From positions 20,708-84,707 of the forward strand of contig WION01000231.1 of NCBI GenBank assembly GCA_015039365.1: a stretch of 64,000 bases of DNA, in the 5' to 3' direction. Of this stretch, positions 44,575-52,919 are shown one piece after another. The notes under the pieces are model-generated. The model searched no databases. It saw nothing but the letters and a program-made list of their open reading frames with translations, and was not told the DNA's origin. The DNA is from Amanita rubescens (taxonomy: Eukaryota > Basidiomycota > Agaricomycetes > Agaricales > Amanitaceae). Position 1 is the first letter of the stretch. Each line of letters begins with the position of its first letter. A program made the translations under genes and the position numbers.

Positions 44575-46773
44575 AAGATTGCATTGTGATCTTAAAGAAT
44601 GAATATGTAAGTGCTGGATCTTCGCAATTTGTGTTCAAGGTCTTCGTGAGGTGTAATACACTCGTCACATCCTCCCCCACTCGCCAAAGGTCACGGGCGA
44701 TGTATAAGAATACGGGAGAGGCTTGCATATGCATTAAACTTGCTTGGGAGAGTAGGAAAGGGGGGGAGAGAATGATGATTTCACCGAAGTAAAATCGGAT
44801 TTCTCTCCGAGATGGTGGGGGATAATGGATAGAATCTATCCCCGATATATGTGAACATCTGCGATGCTGTTCACTTGGAGCTCAGGCTTGTAGAGCATTC
44901 GACGTCTGGGCGCGTCGAAATTCGGCGTACCTTCCGAGTATGGAAGGTAGTCACGCGAATGTGACAGCAGGCTGAGGTGGATGCGTCGAAATGAGTTGCG
45001 CTCGGCTGGGCGTTGCCGAGGAGGGTTCCGATGACTTGGGCATGATGCTTGTGGTGAGAGCATCGCATGTGCGAAGTTTGAAGCCAAACGGTTGAGGCAG
45101 GGACGCTCCAGAGGCTTTCGACGTCGAGAGGTCGGTACCGGTTGAAAGGGAGTGGCCGGTATCCGGTGATCATGTGACGCGCGCGACTTGCGCGTCAAGT
45201 CCGTTTATCGCTAGGGGCTCCTAGCAATAATCCAAGGCGGGAGGGAGCTCCGAATCTAGGAGCTCGCCGAGAATCCAGTACGGCTTCAAGAGCCGTTCAC
45301 TATCCGGTGGAGATCGAGAAGAGAGAGAGGAGAGAGAGGAAGGAGACGAGACGGCCGTGAGGGGGACGGAAGCTAGGGCATATGGTGCGTCTCTTCAAGT
45401 CTCTTCTGTTGCGTTCAGTTGGCTGACTTCGTCGCTTGGTTGGGAGGTGATGGATCTTCAACTCTGACCGACGATCGATCCACGGATAAGAAAGGGAATA
45501 GGGACCAGATATACATGGTCCTGGGATAATAGAAGGGCTTCTCCCCCACACGACGTGCTTGGGGAGAAGGGAGTATATCACTAGACACCAGGTAAGTGTC
45601 TAGTATCGTTCCTGTTGACGTGGTTGACTAGCATCTGAGTATGGATGCATATAACAGGTCGGTAGCGGGGTTTTGATCCCTCACTCGTTTCGACAGAAAG
45701 GAACGGGTTCAGGGACGGTCCGATTGGCGTTATCGATAGATAGGAAACTGAGGGAGTGTGAGAAGGGATGCGGGAGAGCAAGACAAGACGAAGGCAGGGA
45801 TTCCGGGAGCGGTACGTTCTCTTCTTTCTATTTCTTCGTTTCTCGCTGACCGATTTCTTTCAGCTTCGCTTATCGATTCTTGGGACTCAGAAGCGAGTCC
45901 CTGTGAGCAAGTCGGCCATCAATGTCAAAGGAGAGGGACTCATTCGAGTCCCGAATCTATTCGGAGAGTTCGTTGGAACTCTCCATCGTTTAGAACAATT
46001 GATCTTAACAACACGCCCAGCGTCTCTTCCCCTTCAAGAGAATGGAAAAAAAAAAACGGGCATATAAATCGATGGAGGGAACTCTCGTTTGAGTTCCCGT
46101 ATAATGTTGAGGGTATAGGTAAGTTTCTTTATACCCGAGGATGATATTTTGTTGACGACGTTATAGCGTCGCCGTTTTGTCCGTTATGGGTGGTTTACGA
46201 CCGGGAGAGGGAGCAGACGAGGTAGGCACAGCTGCGAGAGTGCAGCCTTGTAACCAGGTACGTTCTCGTTTTCAGTACTCGTTTTGATTTGTATTAACCG
46301 CGTCGTATAGATGCGATTATTCCGGTTCGTCGGACGTTAAGGGGAGAGGACTCAGTGCGAGTTCTCTCCAGGATTCTTGTTTGAGACCTGGACAGTTTGT
46401 CGGTCTCGAGGGTGGGACTATGCGTCGCCCTCTCGCGTATTGGAACGAACGAGGGCCAGGAGGCATTCCCGAGGACGCGGTGTCAAACGGATGGACGGGG
46501 AGGACTCAATGGTAAGTCCTCCGGTAAATGTTAGTGGAGAGTTCGTTGTAACTCTCCGTTTTTAGGCTCGGATGAATCTAACTTGACTCGTCGCGAGTTT
46601 CTTCCCTTCTTACAAGAAGAGGGAAGTTATTATTAAGTGTGGAGACTCTCAGGGAGTCTCCTTCCGAGTAATTCGATTAAATAGGTGAGTTGTAAGCTCA
46701 TAACTTGATTGTGTTCATTTTGCTGATAAGTATATTCATAATTTACAGATTTACATGTGTGGAGGGCTCGAAA
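44575..46773 (-). other. Non-coding 3' part of the LTR element
   Basis: No long frame. It contains many short inverted repeats (for example 44817-44843, 45538-45569, 45581-45603, 45935-45952, 45963-45984, 46077-46098, 46641-46661). Four plus-strand intron-like blocks lie at 45812-45863, 46119-46166, 46258-46310 and 46685-46748. These lie outside the long minus-strand ORF. Confidence 0.7.
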
Positions 46774-49700
46774 TTAGCCCTCCGAATCAATTCGCAAATA
46801 CTGCAAGAATGCGACGACGAGCGAGACGAGGGAGTGGCAATGACGTAGCGGTCTTGCCGGATTGCTCGTAAATCGGAAGATGTCGACGTATAACTGTCGT
46901 CGCGGCCTCAAGCGGTTGATGCAAATGGAATTGAACGGTTTGGGCAGTATTCGTACTGCCCGATATAAGGGTGAGTTGTCTTTACCCATATTAATTGTTT
47001 TATTGACAACAGGATAGTTTTGTCGTCTTAAATTGACCGCAAAGCTGGGCGGTTTACAGCGGGCGCGCCAAACGCGTTCGACGCACACGGAACCCGGAGT
47101 TTCCGCCCACCACGAAGGCTCGGGCGGAAGCGAGGGTAGCGCGTTCACTGTGGCCTTGACGTCGACATAGGCATAAGAAGGAGGGGTTGAAGCGGGAGTC
47201 TCGTCGTCCTCGATGTACTTGTGGATGATTGTGTACTCCGTCTCTTCAGCCTCGCAATGCCTGGTTTCACAGAAGGTAATGACACTGAGGACCCGTGTCG
47301 TTCTCAAGGATATGCCAAGACTACAGTCAAGGTCGAAAGAAACGGCTTGGCTGGTGCGTTCGGGTATATGCAGTGTGTACACTGCCGCAGGTTGAGGTGA
47401 GTACAGACTAGTACTTGAGTCGAATTTAGTGTTAACGACATCAAAGGGACATCGTTGGGAGCTTCCGAGTCCTGAGACAGGAAGCTCCAAGGGAATTGGC
47501 TGGAGTTGCTCGATATTCAGCCGAACGGACGGGAAAACCGGTGGGGGATCGACCGGTATGCATAAACGCGGTAGAGGGACGGCAGGGTAATCATGTGAGT
47601 ACCAAGCTGTACCCGTTTCCACGTTACTGACAGCGCATAGGTTGCGCTGCTCAGCTACCGCTCCAGTAGACTCGTATGGAGCAATTTGAGGGAACTGGGG
47701 GCCGAGTTGCGGAGTTCTCCCGGCCTTGAATAAGATGGGAGAAAGCTCGGTATATTCGGCCTTTGACTCAGGTAAGTACCGGATTGTGTCCGTTTTTACG
47801 TTACTGACAATGCTTAAAGCGCGCTGTTGGATTGCTGTTCCATCAGATCGATGCGGAACGTCTTGTAGTGGGAACGAAGGGGCAAGCTGAGGACTTCTCC
47901 CGGATCCAGGTTGGATGGTGGAGGAGTTGGTACCCTCGGCTTCTGATTCAGGTGAGCATAGGATTGTGCTCGCCGGGTTGATTGATGTATTGATGACATC
48001 CCAGGGACGTTGTCGGGATGTATGAAGCCAGTCGAGTTCAACATTCGACTGTGTGGCTGGATGAACCAGTCGATGCGAATCAAGCAAGACACAGCGTCTC
48101 AGTTGGAACAGTGGATAGGTCTGCGTAGGATAGGCAGGCGCAGACGAGCATAACGGCGTGAAGGCCGTATTGGGTACCGGTGAGTGCAGGCTCACACTCA
48201 TATCCACGTCACTGACAGCGTGTAGGTTCCGCTGCCATCGGTTGCTCGCTTCGTCAAACGTAGGTCCAGGAAGCCGTGAGATGGCTTCCGATTGTCCAGA
48301 GAAGAGCTCGCTAGTTCTCCGAGTCTTCGGCTGCTGAAGGACAGCATCGGGTCGTACCGGAGGATGTTCGGAACCATCCGATTCAGGTGAGCATACAGTT
48401 ACGCTCATTTCTGTCTCTTTATTGACGACTTTGATAGTAAGTTGTCCAGAATCTGATTCGGGTTCTACGGCTCTGTCAGGTGGAACAGTTGGAGAACAAC
48501 GAATGGGTTCGTCGCAAGCGAGGGAGCGTCGGCTAATACGCTCCCGGATATAAGCAGCGGCTCTTGCAAGCTGTTCTCCTTCATTCCTCGAAGGAGCTAA
48601 AGGGTGTTGGGACTGTCTTCGAGCAGTCCCGGGATAAGGTGAGCGTAATTCACTTGTTAATGATATCTTATCGACGACGTTTAGGATACGTCGTCTGGAT
48701 ACCACCTCAATAGGTGGTAAAGGCTCGTCCGAAGGTGGACGAGTGGATGCGGTTGACGGAGGACGGGTGGATGAGGGAACTGAAATGGAAAGTGGTAGCG
48801 TGGAAGCTGCTATTACTTCAAGTGAGTCTTTTGCATCACTTGTATTGATTTGAATCTTAACGACGGTATCGTAGATCCGCCGTTCCTCCTCCGCTTCATC
48901 CGAAAGTGAAAGGGTTATGACTCGTGCATCGACGAGTCTTTGAGATTGGGTAGAGCACTTGTTGGAGCGCTCATGGATTCCGGAGGACTGAAATAGTCCT
49001 CCTTTGGATTCAGCAAGTAGCGAGACTTCTCCCGCAACGGGAGAAAATGGGTTTTCACCAGACGGAGGCCAAAGGGATCCATTGGAGACCCGAGAAAGGG
49101 TCTCCGAATAACGGTGTGTAGTATTACTATTTACTACATGCTTTGTACTTACGACGTTCGACGCACGTCGTTTCGAGACCACAGGGAAAGGTGGCGAAGT
49201 TCTATCTCTGGAAGGACGAGTAGGAGGAGCCCGAGTTGAGGATATTATGATGGTTGAGGGTTTCGACGGCGAGGAGGCTGTCTTGGCTGCAGGTAAGTGC
49301 TTAATTGCACTCGTCGTTCCTTTCGTAAGGCTGACTTTTGCCTTTCCAGTAGGTTGTTTCTCGACATCCCGACGTTTCGGAAAGGGAGTCGAGACGGTTC
49401 GTCCAGAAGACTTATTGCCGATACGAGAGTTTCCCTTCGGGAACTCTCTGGTACTCAGAACGGTATGTTTGGATTGTTCTCCAGTCTTAACGTGTATACC
49501 GGAGCTGAGTAAAGGTCGGGAGATGGGCGAGACCATCTCCGGGACAGGTTTGGCGGTTGTGCGTATTCGAGCCGGCATAGGCTCGTGAGCGATATTCGAG
49601 GGACTCATATTGAGTCCCGGGGGTTCAGGATGATTGACCAACTCCATAGAGCTCGGACTAGCTTTAGAACGAGTCAATTGAACTCGTTCGGGCTTGTTTC

Positions 49701-50944
49701 GAGTCTCGGGAGCCAAGACTCTCCGACTGGCCTCTTTTATCGCTTGCATGTGTATTTCTTCAAGAGAAAGATGTCGCAAAGGGCCAGGATGGACAGGAAT
49801 GGTGACGGGAGCGGATCCTGGTAGCGTGAGGGCTACCGAAGCTTCAGGTATGTTATTTTCTTTAATTTCTTTTTGTATACTGATAACGGCGTCTAGCGTA
49901 CGCCGTTCCTCCCCTGTTTCACCAAAGGACGAAAGAGAGGCGACTTGCTTGTTGGTAAGTCGTCCAAATAGTATGGAATGCTCTGCGGAGCGTTCCGGGA
50001 TATTTGCGGGAAGTTCGAAAGAACTTCCGAGCAGCTTAGCAGCTTGTTTGAGCTGATCCGATTGTTCTAGGTTTGGAGACGAAGGTGGTTTACCAAACGG
50101 CCGGTTGGCGGTTGGTAACGATGCTCCAGAACGAGCATCTGACCTTAGGTGAGCTTTTCTGCTCACCACTTGTTTCGTACTAACGACGTTAGGCATGCGC
50201 CGTTTAGAAACATTCAAAGGAGAAGGCTTGGGCTCGTTCGTGAGCCGGCTTGAGGGGTGGGCCCGTAAAAAGGAGACGGGCGAGAGTTTAGACAGCGTGA
50301 GGGCTGTCTTGGTCAAAGGTGCGTATTTCGAGGCATGAGCTTGTTCCTCTGTGCTAACATCCATGTTTCCACTTCGAGCATTCAAATTGGATGCGGTTCC
50401 GGAGTTAGGAACGCAAGGCGTAGTGGTGTTGACGACTCGAGGCTTGGCCGACCTTTCGACAGGTACCAACAATTCTGGCAACTGTCGACTCTTAACACAC
50501 GTAGCAGGCTTCGACGAGGCACGGGAGACAGTTGCTGCTGTCTCCATTGATAATTCCGAGGGGGGTTTCCCGGGAAGATCAGTTTTACGAGCTTTCGACA
50601 GCTCGTTGTCCGTTAGGGAACTCCGGGTGTTCCTTTGGAGTTCCCGAGGTATAAAGACGGAGTCCGGCTTCAACGAGCTCGGACGTGTTTGGGAACGAGT
50701 CATTTGAACTCGTTCCAATGCGTTTCGAGACTCAGAAGTCGAGTCTCTTGTTCTTCTAACCTCACGTATGGCTCGTGGAGAGCCATGTTTGCATGAAAGG
50801 GCTAGAGGATGGGCCTTGGGTGTAACACGAGGAATAGGGATTGGCGAGGAGATAGGAACGATTTCAGGCAGAGCAAGTGCTGCCGAGGTATTAGGTGAGG
50901 AGATATCTTCACCTTTCGCATGTATACTAACGACGGAGTTATAG
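45812..50944 (+). other. Array of at least 18 intron-like blocks on the strand opposite the ORF
   Basis: Each block has GT(A/G)(A/C/T)GY, a CTRAY-type branch site and a 3' AG, length 44-64 nt. Positions: 45812-45863, 46119-46166, 46258-46310, 46685-46748, 46971-47017, 47397-47446, 47595-47640, 47773-47820, 47952-48004, 48180-48225, 48387-48437, 48639-48684, 48822-48874, 49293-49349, 49848-49896, 50149-50192, 50319-50378 and 50895-50944. Good examples are 49848 (GTATGT, TACTGATAAC, TCTAG) and 45812 (GTACGT, CGCTGACC, TTTCAG). The sequences between them are only partly open on the plus strand. Confidence 0.6.
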
Positions 50945-51846
50945 ACCCGTCGTTCCTCCCGCATTTCACCCGAAAGAAAAGGAATCTGGACTTGTGCATC
51001 AGCGAGTCCGTCTATCAAGATGGAGCGCTCGGTTACGCGCTCCGAGTTCTTTGGCGTTTCGGGAAGCGTACTAGGCGCGCTTCCCTCCAGTTCAAGCGGT
51101 ATTTGGGAATGAGTCATTTGAACTCGTTCCGGCATGTTTCGAGACTCAAAAGGACTCAGGCCGGGATGATGACGCGTTTGAACGGAAGACGTCGGGGAGT
51201 CATTCATAGATGACTCGGAGGTTCTGGGAACCTCCTCTGTTGCTTTGACGGCTGCTGCAGGTCGTGGTCCATCGGTTGTGCTTGGAAGTTGGCTGGAACC
51301 TGGATGAGCTTGGCCGTTAGCGAAGATGGCTGTGCATATCGAGTCCCAATGTTCGACCAACGTCCAGAACGACTCGGATATTACTTCCGGGTCTATAGAA
51401 CCATCATATAAGCCTAAATACGCGTCGTGACAGGCGTATTGTAAGTCGCGTGAAAGTGAGTGGTCGAGGTTGAACTTGAACGGAGAAGCGTGATATTTCG
51501 CGACGAAGTCGTCGAACTCAGTTGCGTGATTGAAGATGAGTTGGGAACACTCGGAATAGTGTTCCCGTTTGTGAGCAGCAAGGGCTTCACGCCAGCTATG
51601 TAGGGTACTGGACATTAGGTCCAGTTCCCGAGATGACGTGTAACTGAAGTCTGTTCGAACTTCCCGCTTTCGCTCATAACGATTCTCAAGCTCGTAATAT
51701 ATAGTTTTCATTTGTTTTCGAGAAGTACGATATCCCTTCTCCTTCTCGGGAAGGAGTAACTCAGAGAATACCTCGTCGTAGCAGAGGTTCATTCTCGGGG
51801 TATCGTTAGGTGGAGGCTCCGAGTTTCGGGAGCCTCCAGGGACCAT
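46774..51846 (-). CDS. 1690-codon ORF of the LTR element, repeat-built, no known domain
   Basis: Uninterrupted from ATG 51846 to 46774. The first about 200 residues look folded and helical (YDEVFSELLLPEKEKGYRTS; SWREALAAHKREHYSECSQL; HASPFKFNLDHSLSRDLQYA) and could be a capsid-like domain, though I see no zinc knuckle. The remainder is Ser/Pro/Thr-rich and built from recurrent blocks: ESRNxPERVQMTRSQ (three times), EERRxYDxVVSIQ (three times), SKRRxxNVVSTKxVV (two or three times) and QRNLxAVSNVxT (five times, near the C-terminus). Every block type contains a basic pair followed by VVS or VSN. Each such site coincides with an intron-like signal on the other strand. No protease, RT, RNase H or integrase motifs. 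The ORF starts 272 nt after the 5' LTR. Confidence 0.6.
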   Translation of the reverse strand: MVPGGSRNSEPPPNDTPRMNLCYDEVFSELLLPEKEKGYRTSRKQMKTIYYELENRYERKREVRTDFSYTSSRELDLMSSTLHSWREALAAHKREHYSECSQLIFNHATEFDDFVAKYHASPFKFNLDHSLSRDLQYACHDAYLGLYDGSIDPEVISESFWTLVEHWDSICTAIFANGQAHPGSSQLPSTTDGPRPAAAVKATEEVPRTSESSMNDSPTSSVQTRHHPGLSPFESRNMPERVQMTHSQIPLELEGSAPSTLPETPKNSERVTERSILIDGLADAQVQIPFLSGEMREERRVYNSVVSIHAKGEDISSPNTSAALALPEIVPISSPIPIPRVTPKAHPLALSCKHGSPRAIREVRRTRDSTSESRNALERVQMTRSQTRPSSLKPDSVFIPRELQRNTRSSLTDNELSKARKTDLPGKPPSELSMETAATVSRASSKPATCVKSRQLPELLVPVERSAKPRVVNTTTPCVPNSGTASNLNARSGNMDVSTEEQAHASKYAPLTKTALTLSKLSPVSFLRAHPSSRLTNEPKPSPLNVSKRRMPNVVSTKQVVSRKAHLRSDARSGASLPTANRPFGKPPSSPNLEQSDQLKQAAKLLGSSFELPANIPERSAEHSILFGRLTNKQVASLSSFGETGEERRTLDAVISIQKEIKENNIPEASVALTLPGSAPVTIPVHPGPLRHLSLEEIHMQAIKEASRRVLAPETRNKPERVQLTRSKASPSSMELVNHPEPPGLNMSPSNIAHEPMPARIRTTAKPVPEMVSPISRPLLSSGIHVKTGEQSKHTVLSTREFPKGNSRIGNKSSGRTVSTPFPKRRDVEKQPTGKAKVSLTKGTTSAIKHLPAAKTASSPSKPSTIIISSTRAPPTRPSRDRTSPPFPVVSKRRASNVVSTKHVVNSNTTHRYSETLSRVSNGSLWPPSGENPFSPVAGEVSLLAESKGGLFQSSGIHERSNKCSTQSQRLVDARVITLSLSDEAEEERRIYDTVVKIQINTSDAKDSLEVIAASTLPLSISVPSSTRPPSTASTRPPSDEPLPPIEVVSRRRILNVVDKISLTSELRSPYPGTARRQSQHPLAPSRNEGEQLARAAAYIRERISRRSLACDEPIRCSPTVPPDRAVEPESDSGQLTIKVVNKETEMSVTVCSPESDGSEHPPVRPDAVLQQPKTRRTSELFSGQSEAISRLPGPTFDEASNRWQRNLHAVSDVDMSVSLHSPVPNTAFTPLCSSAPAYPTQTYPLFQLRRCVLLDSHRLVHPATQSNVELDWLHTSRQRPWDVINTSINPASTILCSPESEAEGTNSSTIQPGSGRSPQLAPSFPLQDVPHRSDGTAIQQRALSIVSNVKTDTIRYLPESKAEYTELSPILFKAGRTPQLGPQFPQIAPYESTGAVAEQRNLCAVSNVETGTAWYSHDYPAVPLPRLCIPVDPPPVFPSVRLNIEQLQPIPLELPVSGLGSSQRCPFDVVNTKFDSSTSLYSPQPAAVYTLHIPERTSQAVSFDLDCSLGISLRTTRVLSVITFCETRHCEAEETEYTIIHKYIEDDETPASTPPSYAYVDVKATVNALPSLPPEPSWWAETPGSVCVERVWRARCKPPSFAVNLRRQNYPVVNKTINMGKDNSPLYRAVRILPKPFNSICINRLRPRRQLYVDIFRFTSNPARPLRHCHSLVSLVVAFLQYLRIDSEG

Positions 51847-52118
51847 TTAGATTGCTTAGGATTCGCTCTAAGTGGTTGTAGAAGGTGTGGTTGCTTCGTA
51901 GAATTGAAATAGCTTGGACAGTGTCACAAGCGTCGTTTCGGGTTTCTGGAGTCCGGAATGCGAGATGGAGGTTCTAGAGAACCTCCGGGGGTATTGGGGT
52001 AGTTGTAGGGCGCTTTCTTGGTGTTGTTGAGTGCAGATAGTTTTCGAGAAGAATGAGGATGGTTGAAATCTTCCAAATGGGAAGATTGGCACAGTACACT
52101 TGTGAAAGTGCAAAAAAG
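51847..52118 (-). other. Leader between 5' LTR and the long ORF
   Basis: 272 nt with the hairpin 51967-51986 (GGAGGTTCT/AGAACCTCC). The sequence directly after the LTR (CTTTTTTGCACTTTC) does not match a usual tRNA-type primer site. Confidence 0.5.
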
Positions 52119-52438
52119 TGTAACGTTCTTACTGAAAGGAACCTAATAAGGTTCCAACTTAATCACTCCTTGCGTCTTGCACTGAATCAACGTATATTCG
52201 TGATACCGTGCGGTGACGCGTGTGGAGTAAAGTAAGGTGTAAGATGATCTGTGACAATGTGACTAGATACCATATATGTATCGTCACGGTTAGACTATCT
52301 ACGAGAATAAGGGAAAGCTATCTACAAGGGAGTTAATGGATAACTCCCATCCTTGTATTCGGAGATCCCAAAGGGATCTCCCATCTTGATGATGGTCTTG
52401 ATGAATATGTACGAGAGCTACATAGTAGCCCCGTTACA
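52119..52438 (-). repeat. LTR (5' LTR in minus-strand reading)
   Basis: 320 bp, matches 44244-44563 base for base as far as I can read, and is followed by the TTGCA duplication. Confidence 0.93.
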
Positions 52439-52529
52439 TTGCACATGTGTGCAAGTGTTACATTTGAAGTACTAGCCTTCATCCAACAAAGGACATGGTA
52501 GATATGAAGATACCCCACTCGCCCTGGTT

Positions 52530-52745
52530 TGGAGCACTGGCTTTGCTACCCTAGTCGCTCGGCAACCAGAGCGAGGTAGTAACAGAGCTCAGACACCCTT
52601 TGCCTAAGGGGGGACACTGCAGAAACAAGAATAATCCACTCGCTTTGGCTTTGGAGCACTGGCTTTGCTACCCTAGTCGCTCGGCAACCAGAGCGAGGTA
52701 GTAGCAAAGCTCTGGCATCCTTTACCCAAGGAGGGATGTGATGGG
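52530..52745. repeat. Two ~117-bp tandem copies each able to fold into a long hairpin
   Basis: Copies at about 52532-52620 and 52649-52735 share GAGCACTGGCTTTGCTACCC and TCGCTCGGCAACCAGAGCGA. Within each, the CTTTGCTACC and GGTAGTAGCAAAG arms face each other across a CGCTC/GAGCG inner stem, with small mismatches. Confidence 0.75.
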
Positions 52746-52919
52746 CGAAAAAATTGTAAGAAATAGAAAAAAGTTGCATCCCTGCGAGGTTGGCGAGCTA
52801 TGGTTGTCAGTTTCGCAAATGCAGGAATGGGTTGGGAGTAGGCAGGAGAGTGGACAATGGGTTGTGGGAGATGAAACGAGGCCTACCTGAGCAGCAGGAG
52901 TCTCGTCGCGTGCTCCGAG

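Larger units (their letters stand above)
44239..52443 (-). mobile_element. LTR retroelement without pol, 8.2 kb, bounded by TTGCA target duplication
   Basis: Two identical-looking 320-bp LTRs (44244-44563 and 52119-52438), starting TGTAACG and ending CGTTACA, are flanked by the 5-bp direct repeat TTGCA (44239-44243 and 52439-52443). The polypurine tract GTGGGGGAGGA abuts the left LTR when read on the minus strand, so the element reads right to left, in line with its 1690-codon minus-strand ORF. No reverse transcriptase, integrase or protease motif was found in any frame. It therefore appears to be a large non-autonomous element (LARD-like). No conventional tRNA primer site follows the right LTR. 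Confidence 0.88.

Noticed and set aside
47200..51213. Short plus-strand frames inside the LTR element as separate genes
   Set aside because: Each is interrupted by stops or ends before the next intron-like block; the minus-strand frame is open throughout and fits the polypurine tract orientation.
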